Positions 7,391 through 15,267 of a stretch of DNA of 29,437 nucleotides are shown in pieces (position 1 is the stretch's first letter; every line of letters starts with the position of its first letter). Origin of the DNA: JBGFRR01 sp041695045. Its GTDB lineage: Bacteria > Bacteroidota > Ignavibacteria > UBA10030. The position numbers and the translations under genes were made by a program. The DNA is taken from contig JBGFRR010000143.1 in NCBI GenBank assembly GCA_041695045.1, positions 1 to 29,437 of the forward strand. The letters run 5' to 3'. Below the pieces are notes generated by a model that ran no database searches, was not told the DNA's origin, and worked only from the letters and a program-made list of their open reading frames with translations.

Positions 7391-7480
7391 TGTTTTCTCC
7401 TTCTGTTGGTGTGGATGTGGGAACTGAACCTCCGTGGGAGAACAACAAAGACCGGTCGCTGAGAAGTTCCGGTTGTGGGA

Positions 7481-10400
7481 TTATTTTTTCGGGAAACCCG
7501 GCTTCAGCAAAACTTTGAGGGTCTTTACCTCAAACGGTTTGAAGCGTAACCTCAAGGCTGTGCGCGTGGGTTTCACTTTCTGAATCTCACGTTCGAGAAG
7601 GTCGCAAGCGAACGCTTCCCGAATGGGGAACCCAAACTTCACCTGTGCATCTCGTGTTTCGCCATGCGCCTCCCGCACGCGAACAATAAGATGCTCTGAA
7701 TCTTCAGCGCGCTTTATGGCCTCAACTTGAAGATTGACGCTGGGGGAGGAGACGAACGTCGGAAGCGTGCGGGCAACGCGCCCCTCAATGATAAGCAGTG
7801 GAGCGTTGAATTCTCGTGCACGGCGGATGACCTCTCCCTTTCTCCAATCTCCTGCGTGCGGCAATAAAGCATAGGAGAAACTATGTTCACCTTGATCCGT
7901 GAAGCGGTTGTCAACGGACTTCGCCGGGTCCTCCGGATGTGGATAGTGAGGTGATCGAAGCAGGGTAAGCCGAAGTGTCGCCCCCTTTGCATCGTAACCG
8001 TGTCTGCCGTTGTTCAAAAGACTCACACCGGATTTAGCATCGGAGAGGTCTGCCCAACGCTGGGCCGGCACTTCGAACTTTGCCTTGTCTTCAGGCGTGG
8101 ACGGTTTCGATGTCCTTCCGGTCACACCAAAGGGGATCTCATAGCTTGGGAGAGATGAACGGATGTCGAGCGGAAACGCAACCTTGAGCAATGTTTGCTG
8201 CTCGAACCATCGAGTGTGAACGGTAAAGTCGATGCGCGGCAAGGCGTGATAGAGGATCATCTCCTGTGTAATGCGCGAGTTGCCGCTTGTGCGATATTCA
8301 ACGCGGAGTACGACTCGCAGTTGGCTGTGTTCGACAAGTTTCGCAGATTTGAACTTAAGATTATGGGTGGGCTTCGATGCATACTCGGCGTCGATGTCCC
8401 ACGCTTCCCATTGCTTCGGCGTGTCCGTGTAGGCCTGAAGCAGATTGCCCCGCGCACCTTTCTTGATCAGCTCGCGGCGTACGCGTTTGTCGTAGAGCGA
8501 CGTCAGCAATCCTTTGCTGTCGAATCGTAATCTGAAGAACGGCGACTCGATTTGGCGGTGGCGGATTTTCCAGCCCTCAATTTCCGTTCGCCTTGGCTCG
8601 GATGGTCGGATGACGAGTGTTTTTCCTCCAAACGCCGGTACGTCGGGCACGTAGCAGAGAAGCGTTACATTCTTCCCGTGCCGTTCCATGAGGTAGTGTT
8701 CGATGGACGCGCCGTTTTCATCCTGAATGTGGAATGTCTTCTCCGCGGACTTCAATGTCAGCCTCACGTACTCACTGCGCGGCCATGGGAGAGTATTGAA
8801 CACCGCAAAGAAGATAGCCTTAGTTCGTTTGGGCGGGGCATCGGTCAGAATCTTCATTGCGCGGTCGATAACGGCGCTGCATGTCGACCGAATTGCCTCG
8901 TAGTCCTGATGTGCGCGTTGATAGACGTCCGCGATCGACGTTCCACCTAAAATCGTGTACGCCTGGTTTTGGAGCAACAGCTTCCATGCATCGGCAAGCT
9001 GAGCCGCCGGAAATGCAGCAGCTTTGCCACTGAGCGATGCTAGCGAAGCGAGAAGCTCCGCGTCCAGGAGCAATTGCTCACACTCTCTATTCGCCCGCTT
9101 GACGCGTCCTTGCGTTGTGAACGTTCCGCGGTGGCGCTCAACATACAGTTCGCCGTTCCAGGTGGGGATCTCTTGGGTTCGTTCGGCGGCTTGTGAGAAG
9201 AATTGTTTTGCCGTCGAGAGTCTCGTGTTTGTGAGCCCCGGCAAGTTCTGAAACAATCCTGCCCGCTCAATCTGCTCTTTCGTCGGTCCGCCGCCTCCGT
9301 CGTTGAAGCCGTAGGTGATCAGCGCGTCGTGTACTTGTTCTTTCTGGCGGAAATTCTCCCATGCTTTCTTCACGTCCTTCGGTGTTGCTTGCGCATCGAG
9401 TCCGAGTGGAGGGAGGAAGGCGAGAATCTTCGACTTATCGAGTCCCTGCCACCAGAATATGTTGTAAGGGAACTTCGTCGTATCATTCTCGAGAAGCTTC
9501 GTCGTGAAGAAACACTGGAATCCTGACTTCACGAGCAGTTGGGGAAGCGACCATGGAAAGCCGCATGAATCCGGAAGCCATGCGATTGTGGTCTCGGCGC
9601 CGAACCGGTTTTTCATCGAGCGCTGTCCAAACAGCATTTGCCGCACGAATGACTCGCCGCTCGAACAATTGAAATCCGGCTCAACCCACATTCCCCCCAC
9701 CGCCTCCCATCGTCCTTGCTCAACGTATCGCTTGACGCCGCGGAAAATTTCCGAGTAGTTCTTCTGGGCGATCTCATAGAGCCGCGCCTGGTGTTGAGTG
9801 TAGAAGAATTCCGGGAACTCCTCCATCAGCCTCAACATGCTTGAAAACGTGCGGCCAACTTTTCGCTCGGTTTCCTCCAACGTCCAAAGCTCGGCGACGG
9901 GAACGCGTGAGTGCCCGACGAGGTGAAAGAGGCCGGGGAGGAAGGTACGCATCTCCTCTGAGACTGTCTTACGAAGAAATGTTAGCGCGCGCCCAATGGC
10001 GTTCGGGTATTCTTCGCCGCGAGGGTCGAAGTACTTCAGAAAGATCAACGTCTTGCGAATGAGCTCGCGCATCTCCTTCGACTCTGGCGTTCCTGCTCCA
10101 ACGACATGCTCAATCTCCCGCAGAGTTTTAAGCAACGTAGAGAGCGCGCGTGCAGTGGGGTTAACGACGGCGAGCGTTGCTAAGCCAAAAGTCTTCGGCG
10201 CGATCGACCTTCCGCTGTATGCCTGGATAGCGATCGTGTACGTTTGATTCGCTCGCGCTTTCGTGGTCAGGAGGACTTCACGATGATGTGTGTTCACTCC
10301 CTGATGCGGCATTCCGTTCACGTAAACCAACGCTTCGGGGAGGTCGAGAACGAGGGCGAGTTGACTTCCTACGAATTCTTCCGGAACGGTGACGGTGTGT

Positions 10401-10597
10401 CGGAACCAAACAATCTTGTCGAAGCCGCCCCAGACGATCGGGATGGGCTCCTGCCGCCACGATTTGTCTTTGAAGCGGAGAGATTCAGCGCCGACGATAT
10501 CAGCCTCTTTCGTCCTCCACATAGAAAGAGGCAATTGTTGGGGGTAAATGTGATTCTTGACGTGAGGAAGCGTTTGCTCGAGCAGGTCCAAAGCCAT
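7481..10597 (-). CDS. GH38 alpha-mannosidase homologue with degenerate zinc site
   Basis: The 1038-residue protein aligns by eye with bacterial/MAN2C1-type class II alpha-mannosidases. It has an N-terminal beta-sandwich (about 40-150), the GH38 barrel (from LVGH at 226), the helical bundle (about 480-570) and C-terminal beta domains. Conserved landmarks are EETERK..RTFSSMLRLMEE, VGGMWVEPD..SGESFVRQ, WLPDSCGF with the nucleophile position D343, DGGGGPT, and HRGTFTTQGRVKRANRECE. Three of four zinc ligands are changed. The GHxHxD motif reads GHSRVP (R231, P233 instead of His and Asp), and NQFHD reads NQAYT (Y547 instead of His). AHFPP also reads AFLPP. The frame is intact, so this may be a pseudoenzyme, a binding protein or an enzyme with changed chemistry. 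No signal peptide is visible. The ATG at 10597 is preferred because a promoter-like pair (10638-10666) lies inside the longer open frame to 10762. Confidence 0.88.
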   Translation of the reverse strand: MALDLLEQTLPHVKNHIYPQQLPLSMWRTKEADIVGAESLRFKDKSWRQEPIPIVWGGFDKIVWFRHTVTVPEEFVGSQLALVLDLPEALVYVNGMPHQGVNTHHREVLLTTKARANQTYTIAIQAYSGRSIAPKTFGLATLAVVNPTARALSTLLKTLREIEHVVGAGTPESKEMRELIRKTLIFLKYFDPRGEEYPNAIGRALTFLRKTVSEEMRTFLPGLFHLVGHSRVPVAELWTLEETERKVGRTFSSMLRLMEEFPEFFYTQHQARLYEIAQKNYSEIFRGVKRYVEQGRWEAVGGMWVEPDFNCSSGESFVRQMLFGQRSMKNRFGAETTIAWLPDSCGFPWSLPQLLVKSGFQCFFTTKLLENDTTKFPYNIFWWQGLDKSKILAFLPPLGLDAQATPKDVKKAWENFRQKEQVHDALITYGFNDGGGGPTKEQIERAGLFQNLPGLTNTRLSTAKQFFSQAAERTQEIPTWNGELYVERHRGTFTTQGRVKRANRECEQLLLDAELLASLASLSGKAAAFPAAQLADAWKLLLQNQAYTILGGTSIADVYQRAHQDYEAIRSTCSAVIDRAMKILTDAPPKRTKAIFFAVFNTLPWPRSEYVRLTLKSAEKTFHIQDENGASIEHYLMERHGKNVTLLCYVPDVPAFGGKTLVIRPSEPRRTEIEGWKIRHRQIESPFFRLRFDSKGLLTSLYDKRVRRELIKKGARGNLLQAYTDTPKQWEAWDIDAEYASKPTHNLKFKSAKLVEHSQLRVVLRVEYRTSGNSRITQEMILYHALPRIDFTVHTRWFEQQTLLKVAFPLDIRSSLPSYEIPFGVTGRTSKPSTPEDKAKFEVPAQRWADLSDAKSGVSLLNNGRHGYDAKGATLRLTLLRSPHYPHPEDPAKSVDNRFTDQGEHSFSYALLPHAGDWRKGEVIRRAREFNAPLLIIEGRVARTLPTFVSSPSVNLQVEAIKRAEDSEHLIVRVREAHGETRDAQVKFGFPIREAFACDLLEREIQKVKPTRTALRLRFKPFEVKTLKVLLKPGFPKK

Positions 10598-10637
10598 AAT
10601 GGCGTCAATTCCCCGGAAGGTTGAAAAAGGGCACGGG

Positions 10638-10666
10638 AAAATAGAGATTCTTGGTGAAATGAGCAA
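10638..10666 (-). promoter_or_regulatory. Candidate promoter of the GH38 homologue
   Basis: On the minus strand TTGCTC (10661-10666), a 17-base spacer and TATTTT (10638-10643). The implied transcription start is about 35 bases before the ATG at 10597. Found by eye. Confidence 0.45.
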
Positions 10667-10756
10667 GCATTCTTCAAACCATTTTGAGATGATTGTGCGT
10701 ACGGCGAGATGGAATCCGCCCAAAGTCGAGTGCTTAATTAAGAGAAGGTTTTTCCG

Positions 10757-10785
10757 TTGCAATTCCCTTTTCGATGGACTAAATT
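10757..10785 (+). promoter_or_regulatory. Candidate promoter of the SSS symporter
   Basis: TTGCAA (10757-10762), a 17-base spacer and TAAATT (10780-10785), about 55 bases before the symporter ATG. Together with 10638-10666 it makes a divergent control region of 243 bases between the two genes, suggesting shared regulation. Confidence 0.45.
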
Positions 10786-10840
10786 GGCACGGTTTTCAAC
10801 CTGCCACATTCCACCAAAGCACCACTGAGAACGAGCTCAC

Positions 10841-12679
10841 ATGCAAACGATCGACTGGATGTTGGTTGGACTTTACTTTCTGCTCAGCATCGGCATTGGA
10901 GTGTACTTTACCCGGCGTGCTGGAAAGAACACGCATGAGTTTTTTCTTTCAGGAAGGAATCTGCCGTGGTGGCTTGCTGGAACGGCGATGGTGGCGACAA
11001 CCTTCGCCGCCGATACGCCTCTCGCCGTTACCGAGCTGGTGGCAAAACACGGCATCGCCGGCAACTGGCTGTGGTGGAATTTTGCGTTCGGCGGCATGCT
11101 GACGGTCTTTTTCTTCGCCCGTCTCTGGCGCCGCGCAGGCATCATGACGGATGTCGAGTTGGCGGAGATTCGGTATTCCGGAAAGCCTGCGGCGTTCTTG
11201 CGCGGCTATCGCGCGCTCTTCGTCGGCATCGCCATGAACGCGGCGGTGATAGCGTGGGTGAATGTGGCGATGGAGAAGATTATCCGCGTAATGTTCCCGG
11301 GGTTGACGTTCCTCGGAGTAGAGTCGGTGACCATCGTAGGATTCACGTTCAGCGCGGCGTTGCTGTGGGTTGGTGTCGCGATGCTCGTTGTGGCATTCTA
11401 TTCAGCGCTCGCGGGACTGTGGGGAGTTGCCGTAACGGATCTTTTCCAGTTTGTGCTCGCGATGGTTGGAACGACAATCCTCGCATTTGTTGTGTTGGGC
11501 TTGCCCGAAGTTGGAGGGATCGCTGGATTGCGTGAGCGGCTTCCCTCGTGGGCGTTTGAATTCACGCCTGTCATTGGGAGCGCTACGGGGGGAGAAGCGG
11601 GAATCGGCGGCGTGTTCGCGATGACGCTCACAGCGTTTATCGCGTACATCGGCGTATTGTGGTGGGCGTCGTGGTATCCCGGTGCCGAGCCGGGCGGCGG
11701 CGGATACATCGCGCAGCGCATGATGTCCGCAAAGGACGAGAAGCATTCTCTCTTCGCCACGCTCTGGTTTACGATCGCTCACTACTGTCTTCGTCCCTGG
11801 CCGTGGATCATCGTCGGTCTTGCATCGCTGGTGTTATATCCCGAGTTGCCGTTCGATCAAAAAGGGGACGGCTACGTGATGGTGATGCGCGACCACCTCC
11901 CCCCCGGTTTACTCGGACTTCTTGTTGCTGCGTTCTTCGCGGCCTACATGTCGACGATTGCAACGCAGTTGAACTGGGGCACATCCTATGTCATCAACGA
12001 TTTCTACAAGCGGTTTGTGAAGCGTAATCAGTCGGAGCGACACTATGTAGCCGTCTCGCGAGTTGCGACAATACTGCTTATGGTGATTTCGCTCTTCATC
12101 TCTTCACAGGTGACACGTATTTCCGCGGTGTGGGAGTTCATCCTCGCTATCAGCGGCGGTGTTGGGCTGGTGCTCATCCTTCGCTGGTTCTGGTGGAGGA
12201 TTAGCGCGTGGAGCGAGCTTACCGCAATGTTTGCCCCCTTGATTCCGTACACCATCATGCACGTCGTCGCGCAATCCATGTCGCAGGACGACCCTGCGCG
12301 TGCCTACCTCGAGTTCCCGTATAGTCTGTTTGTCATCGTCGGTTTTACGACGGTCGCGTGGCTCGCGATGACGTATGCGACAAAACCAACGAACAACGAA
12401 ACGCTTGTCTCGTTCTATCGTCGTGTCCATCCCGGCGGGAAAGGATGGAAACCGATCGCTGCGCAGGTTACTGAGGTGCGGGGGGATTCGGCATATAGGG
12501 GATTGTTGTTGAATTGGATTGTCGGGGTTGTATTGGTCTATGCGATGCTGTTCGGAATCGGTAAGCTTATTCTTTCGAGTTATACCGAGGGGCTCATCTT
12601 CATTGCTGTCGGGTTTGGTGCGGCGGCTCTCATCTATCGTGATCTGTCGAAGCGCGGGTTTGAGACGGTGGTCGAATAA
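10841..12679 (+). CDS. Sodium:solute symporter family (SSS) transporter
   Basis: The 612-residue protein is a multi-spanning inner-membrane protein. It opens with LVGLYFLLSIGIGVYFTRR and then GKNTHEFFLSGRNLPWWLAGTAMVATTFAADTPL, the family's signature first helices (RN-x-PWW..., with the Na+-coordinating helix 1). Further features are the AFYSALAGLWGVAVTDLFQFVLAMVG segment, which matches the SSS sodium symporter signature region, and the helix AAFFAAYMSTIATQLNWGTSYVINDFYKRF. SSS proteins use the sodium gradient to import sugars, sialic acid, amino acids or vitamins; substrate cannot be read from the sequence. Divergence from the GH38 homologue suggests a carbohydrate or glycoside, as inference only. 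It looks complete. The downstream gap to the receiver gene is 96 bases. Confidence 0.93.
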   Translation: MQTIDWMLVGLYFLLSIGIGVYFTRRAGKNTHEFFLSGRNLPWWLAGTAMVATTFAADTPLAVTELVAKHGIAGNWLWWNFAFGGMLTVFFFARLWRRAGIMTDVELAEIRYSGKPAAFLRGYRALFVGIAMNAAVIAWVNVAMEKIIRVMFPGLTFLGVESVTIVGFTFSAALLWVGVAMLVVAFYSALAGLWGVAVTDLFQFVLAMVGTTILAFVVLGLPEVGGIAGLRERLPSWAFEFTPVIGSATGGEAGIGGVFAMTLTAFIAYIGVLWWASWYPGAEPGGGGYIAQRMMSAKDEKHSLFATLWFTIAHYCLRPWPWIIVGLASLVLYPELPFDQKGDGYVMVMRDHLPPGLLGLLVAAFFAAYMSTIATQLNWGTSYVINDFYKRFVKRNQSERHYVAVSRVATILLMVISLFISSQVTRISAVWEFILAISGGVGLVLILRWFWWRISAWSELTAMFAPLIPYTIMHVVAQSMSQDDPARAYLEFPYSLFVIVGFTTVAWLAMTYATKPTNNETLVSFYRRVHPGGKGWKPIAAQVTEVRGDSAYRGLLLNWIVGVVLVYAMLFGIGKLILSSYTEGLIFIAVGFGAAALIYRDLSKRGFETVVE

Positions 12680-12775
12680 ATGCTCTGGGTGGTCGGGCAG
12701 AGTTGTTTTTTCTTCGAAAATAGTTTATGTTTCGCCAGTCATTGAACCCCACTACCGGAGTCACAAAGACCGACG

Positions 12776-13183
12776 ATGCCATTCAAGATACTCGTTGCTG
12801 ACGATGATGAGGGGCAACGAAGGTCCCACGGCTTTGCGCTCGAAGTGACCAGTGCGATCGTCGAGGACGAAATCGAGATCGTGGAAACGGCCAACAGCGT
12901 GGAGACGTGGGCGAGGATCAAGGATACGCCGTTCAACCTGATCATTCTGGACAACGATTTCAAAGACGATAATCTGAAAGGCCACCTCCCCGGCATCGCT
13001 TTGCTCCAACTTGCCCGGCGCGAAGGATCAAACCGTACGACGCCTATTTTCTTTTGCAGTGCCGACGCCTACGACACGCTCAAGGGAATGGTCGAAAAGT
13101 TCAACGGCGTGTACCTTCCCAAGGTAGGCTATGATATTGAAAAAGTTGCAGTACTGTTCGCGGAGAAAATGAAAAAGAAGTAA
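12776..13183 (+). CDS. Stand-alone response regulator receiver domain
   Basis: The 135-residue protein is a CheY-like receiver with no output domain. The acidic metal site is D9-D11 (LVADDDEG), the phospho-acceptor is D59 (LIILDND), the switch residue is S95 (FFCSAD) and the conserved lysine is K116 (YLPKVG). All key residues are present, so phosphorylation should be possible. An insertion rich in Asp and Lys follows D59 (FKDDNLKGHLPG) where most receivers have a short MP loop. No histidine kinase gene is nearby, so the partner is unknown. It lies between the symporter and the prmC operon and may be transcribed alone. Confidence 0.88.
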   Translation: MPFKILVADDDEGQRRSHGFALEVTSAIVEDEIEIVETANSVETWARIKDTPFNLIILDNDFKDDNLKGHLPGIALLQLARREGSNRTTPIFFCSADAYDTLKGMVEKFNGVYLPKVGYDIEKVAVLFAEKMKKK

Positions 13184-13304
13184 CCCCCCTCGTTTCTCCC
13201 CCATCCTCTCCCAATACTCACCGACCGCTTCCGCCGTTCCTCCGCCGTTGTTGCGCTTGCGCTTTCCTCCAAATAATTATACATTGCCGACGAAGTTTCA
13301 GCAT

Positions 13305-13310
13305 GGAGGA
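13305..13310 (+). promoter_or_regulatory. Ribosome binding site fixing a GTG start at 13317
   Basis: GGAGGA lies 6 bases before the GTG at 13317. This decides the start against the ATG-type extension to 13248, whose first 23 codons have no ribosome site. Confidence 0.75.
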
Positions 13311-13316
13311 TGTCTC

Positions 13317-13859
13317 GTGTACGAACGCTCACTCATCGAAGCCGAACGTATCCTCGCCGCGCATAAGGATGTGCTCGTGCCGGTGAAAGAGATTTGGGTG
13401 GAAGTGACCAAACAGAGCCAGTTGCAGAACTTCGAAGCGCCCGGACTGGCGGACTTCACGGCCTTGTTGGAAGGGGACAACCGATTCGAATTCATCACCG
13501 CCGGCGAACAGCTTGGAGACGGCTACTATGAAGTGGAACAGGAAGAGGATGAATTCGAACCGGGCATGGAACGTCTTGGGTTTTACTCGGAAGACCGTGT
13601 GCGACTCAGAAACATCGAGATCAGTGAAGAAGCTCAGGAGCAGTTGTTGAGGGAAGAGGTCGGAGAGAGCGATGATGAACAAGAAGATCAACCCGCTCTT
13701 CGGTCGGAAAGTAAACCCCGCGTGGAACCCCAGTCACGCCGTGCTGCTGTCCGTCCACATCGAAACGACGCTAAGCACAAACGCAAACTCACCGCACCCA
13801 AGAAACGCCACACCGCAGCATCAGCGAGCAAGCGGAGAAAGAAGGGGCGTCGGCCGTGA
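13317..13859 (+). CDS. Unknown protein: winged-helix-like N-terminus, acidic middle, lysine/arginine-rich tail
   Basis: The 180-residue product is not a family I can name. Residues 1-75 (ERSLIEAERILAAHKDVLVP, then EIWVEVTKQ, then ALLEGDNRFEFI) have the spacing of a small winged-helix fold, reminiscent of the HARE-HTH domain of RNA polymerase delta. Residues about 75-140 are strongly acidic, including runs such as EQEEDEFEPGMER and EEVGESDDEQED. The last 40 residues are strongly basic and Ala/Pro/Lys-rich, like a histone H1 tail (KHKRKLTAPKKRH, KRRKKGRRP). Charge segregation of this type suggests nucleic-acid or RNA polymerase binding, as inference. Its TGA overlaps the prmC GTG (GTGA), so it heads a translationally coupled operon with prmC. 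Confidence 0.8.
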   Translation: MYERSLIEAERILAAHKDVLVPVKEIWVEVTKQSQLQNFEAPGLADFTALLEGDNRFEFITAGEQLGDGYYEVEQEEDEFEPGMERLGFYSEDRVRLRNIEISEEAQEQLLREEVGESDDEQEDQPALRSESKPRVEPQSRRAAVRPHRNDAKHKRKLTAPKKRHTAASASKRRKKGRRP

Positions 13860-14776
13860 TATTCAAGCAAGACATCAAAGTCTGGACGGTTCGCGAACTG
13901 ATGCGGCATGCCATCGACCATCTTCAGCAGCTCGGCTTTGACGAGGCCCGACTGAATGTCGAACTGCTCCTCGCTCACGCCCTCGCCTGCCAGCGAATCC
14001 ATCTGTATACCTCCCGATATCAAGCGCTGAAGAGGGAAGAGGTCAATACCTTCCTGCTTCTCTATGAACGGCGTCTTGAACACGAACCGGTCCAGTATAT
14101 CACCGGCACGGCGACATTCATGGGCTTGTCGTTTGCCGTCGATTCACGCGTCCTCATCCCTCGCCCGGATACCGAAACGCTCGTGGAACAAGCGCTCCTT
14201 GCCTGCAACGATTTCCCCGATGGCCGGACGATTAAGATTCTGGACATTGGAACGGGAAGCGGGAACATTGCCGTAAGTCTCGCTAAGTTCGAGCGGCGAG
14301 CAAGAGTGACCGCGATCGACAACAGCCCGGGCGCTCTTGAGGTTGCGCAAGGCAACATCGAGATTCACGGCGTCGGCGATCGAGTGCTTCTTCATGAGAT
14401 GGATGCCTTCGAGCCTGTCGACCAGCTCCTCCGCACGCGGTTCGATCTTGTTGTCAGCAACCCGCCCTACGTTTCTGCCGAAGACTGGGTACGCCTACAG
14501 CCTGAAGTGCGCGACTTCGAGCCGCGTGATGCAACAACCGACGGGGCGGACGGCTATGAGCTGCATCGTCGCATCATCGAGCTTGCCCCATACCTCCTGA
14601 ACGATGGCGGTGTGCTACTCCTCGAAGTTGCCGACGGCCAGGCCATGCAAGTCGTCGCGATGATGAGCCAGGCCGGCTTCCACACTATCGGTGTGGCAAA
14701 CGACCTGGGCGGTATTCCTCGCGTCGTACGTGCGTCGGTCTATGCAAAGGCACGAAGCTCGGTGCGCTTGAATTAA
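13856..14776 (+). CDS. prmC: Release factor glutamine methyltransferase PrmC
   Basis: The 306-residue enzyme methylates the glutamine of the GGQ motif in peptide-chain release factors RF1 and RF2, using S-adenosylmethionine. The N-terminal helical domain (VRELMRHAIDHLQQLGFDEARLNVELLLAHAL) recognises the release factor. LIPRPDTETLVEQAL and ILDIGTGSGNIAVSLA form the cofactor site, and VVSNPPYVS is the diagnostic NPPY that binds the glutamine amide. The start is GTG, overlapping the upstream stop by 4 bases. Length and motifs are complete. The dtd gene follows after 23 bases, a neighbouring translation quality-control function. Confidence 0.96.
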   Translation: MIFKQDIKVWTVRELMRHAIDHLQQLGFDEARLNVELLLAHALACQRIHLYTSRYQALKREEVNTFLLLYERRLEHEPVQYITGTATFMGLSFAVDSRVLIPRPDTETLVEQALLACNDFPDGRTIKILDIGTGSGNIAVSLAKFERRARVTAIDNSPGALEVAQGNIEIHGVGDRVLLHEMDAFEPVDQLLRTRFDLVVSNPPYVSAEDWVRLQPEVRDFEPRDATTDGADGYELHRRIIELAPYLLNDGGVLLLEVADGQAMQVVAMMSQAGFHTIGVANDLGGIPRVVRASVYAKARSSVRLN

Positions 14777-14799
14777 TTCCTACCAGCCATACCATTCCT

Positions 14800-15267
14800 A
14801 TGCGGGCTCTCGTCCAACGCGTCAAGCGGTGCACGGTTCGTATCAACGGCGCCCGGCATAGTTCCATCGGCGCAGGTCTGCTTGTTCTCATCGGCGTTCG
14901 CAAGGGAGACACGGCACATGACGCACAGGCATTGGCGGAGCGGTGCGTAACGCTTCGTGTGTTCGACGACGACAATGGAAAAATGAACCTCTCCGTTCGG
15001 GATGCGCAGGGTTCAATGATGGTCGTGTCACAGTTCACGCTCTACGGCGACACGAGCCGCGGCAACAGGCCGAGTTATTCCGATGCTGCCCCACCTGAGC
15101 TTGCCGAGGCGTTGTACGAGCGGTTCATCCAATCGGCACGCCAACTGCTTGGCGATGACCGCGTAGCCAGCGGCGTCTTCCGTGCAATGATGGAGGTCGA
15201 ATTGGTCAACGATGGTCCCGTTACCGTCATGCTTGAGAGTAAGAATTCCACTGCGGGGGCTTCGTGA
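14800..15267 (+). CDS. dtd: D-aminoacyl-tRNA deacylase
   Basis: The 155-residue protein removes D-amino acids (and glycine from mischarged tRNA-Ala) from tRNA. Its two signature motifs are present: SQFTLYGDTSRGNRP (77-91, containing the SQFTLY core) and NDGPVT (GPVT at 139-142) carrying the cross-subunit Gly-Pro pair that excludes L-amino acids. Start MRALVQRVKRCTVRI is typical. Its TGA overlaps the GTG start of the next gene. In SGVFRAMMEV an arginine replaces the usual glycine, a minor change. Confidence 0.96.
   Translation: MRALVQRVKRCTVRINGARHSSIGAGLLVLIGVRKGDTAHDAQALAERCVTLRVFDDDNGKMNLSVRDAQGSMMVVSQFTLYGDTSRGNRPSYSDAAPPELAEALYERFIQSARQLLGDDRVASGVFRAMMEVELVNDGPVTVMLESKNSTAGAS

Noticed and set aside
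10598..10762. N-terminal extension of the GH38 homologue
   Set aside because: Contains a promoter-like pair and reads as non-conserved sequence before the family start.
13248..13316. N-terminal extension of the winged-helix-like protein
   Set aside because: The GTG at 13317 has GGAGGA at the right distance; the extension has no ribosome site.
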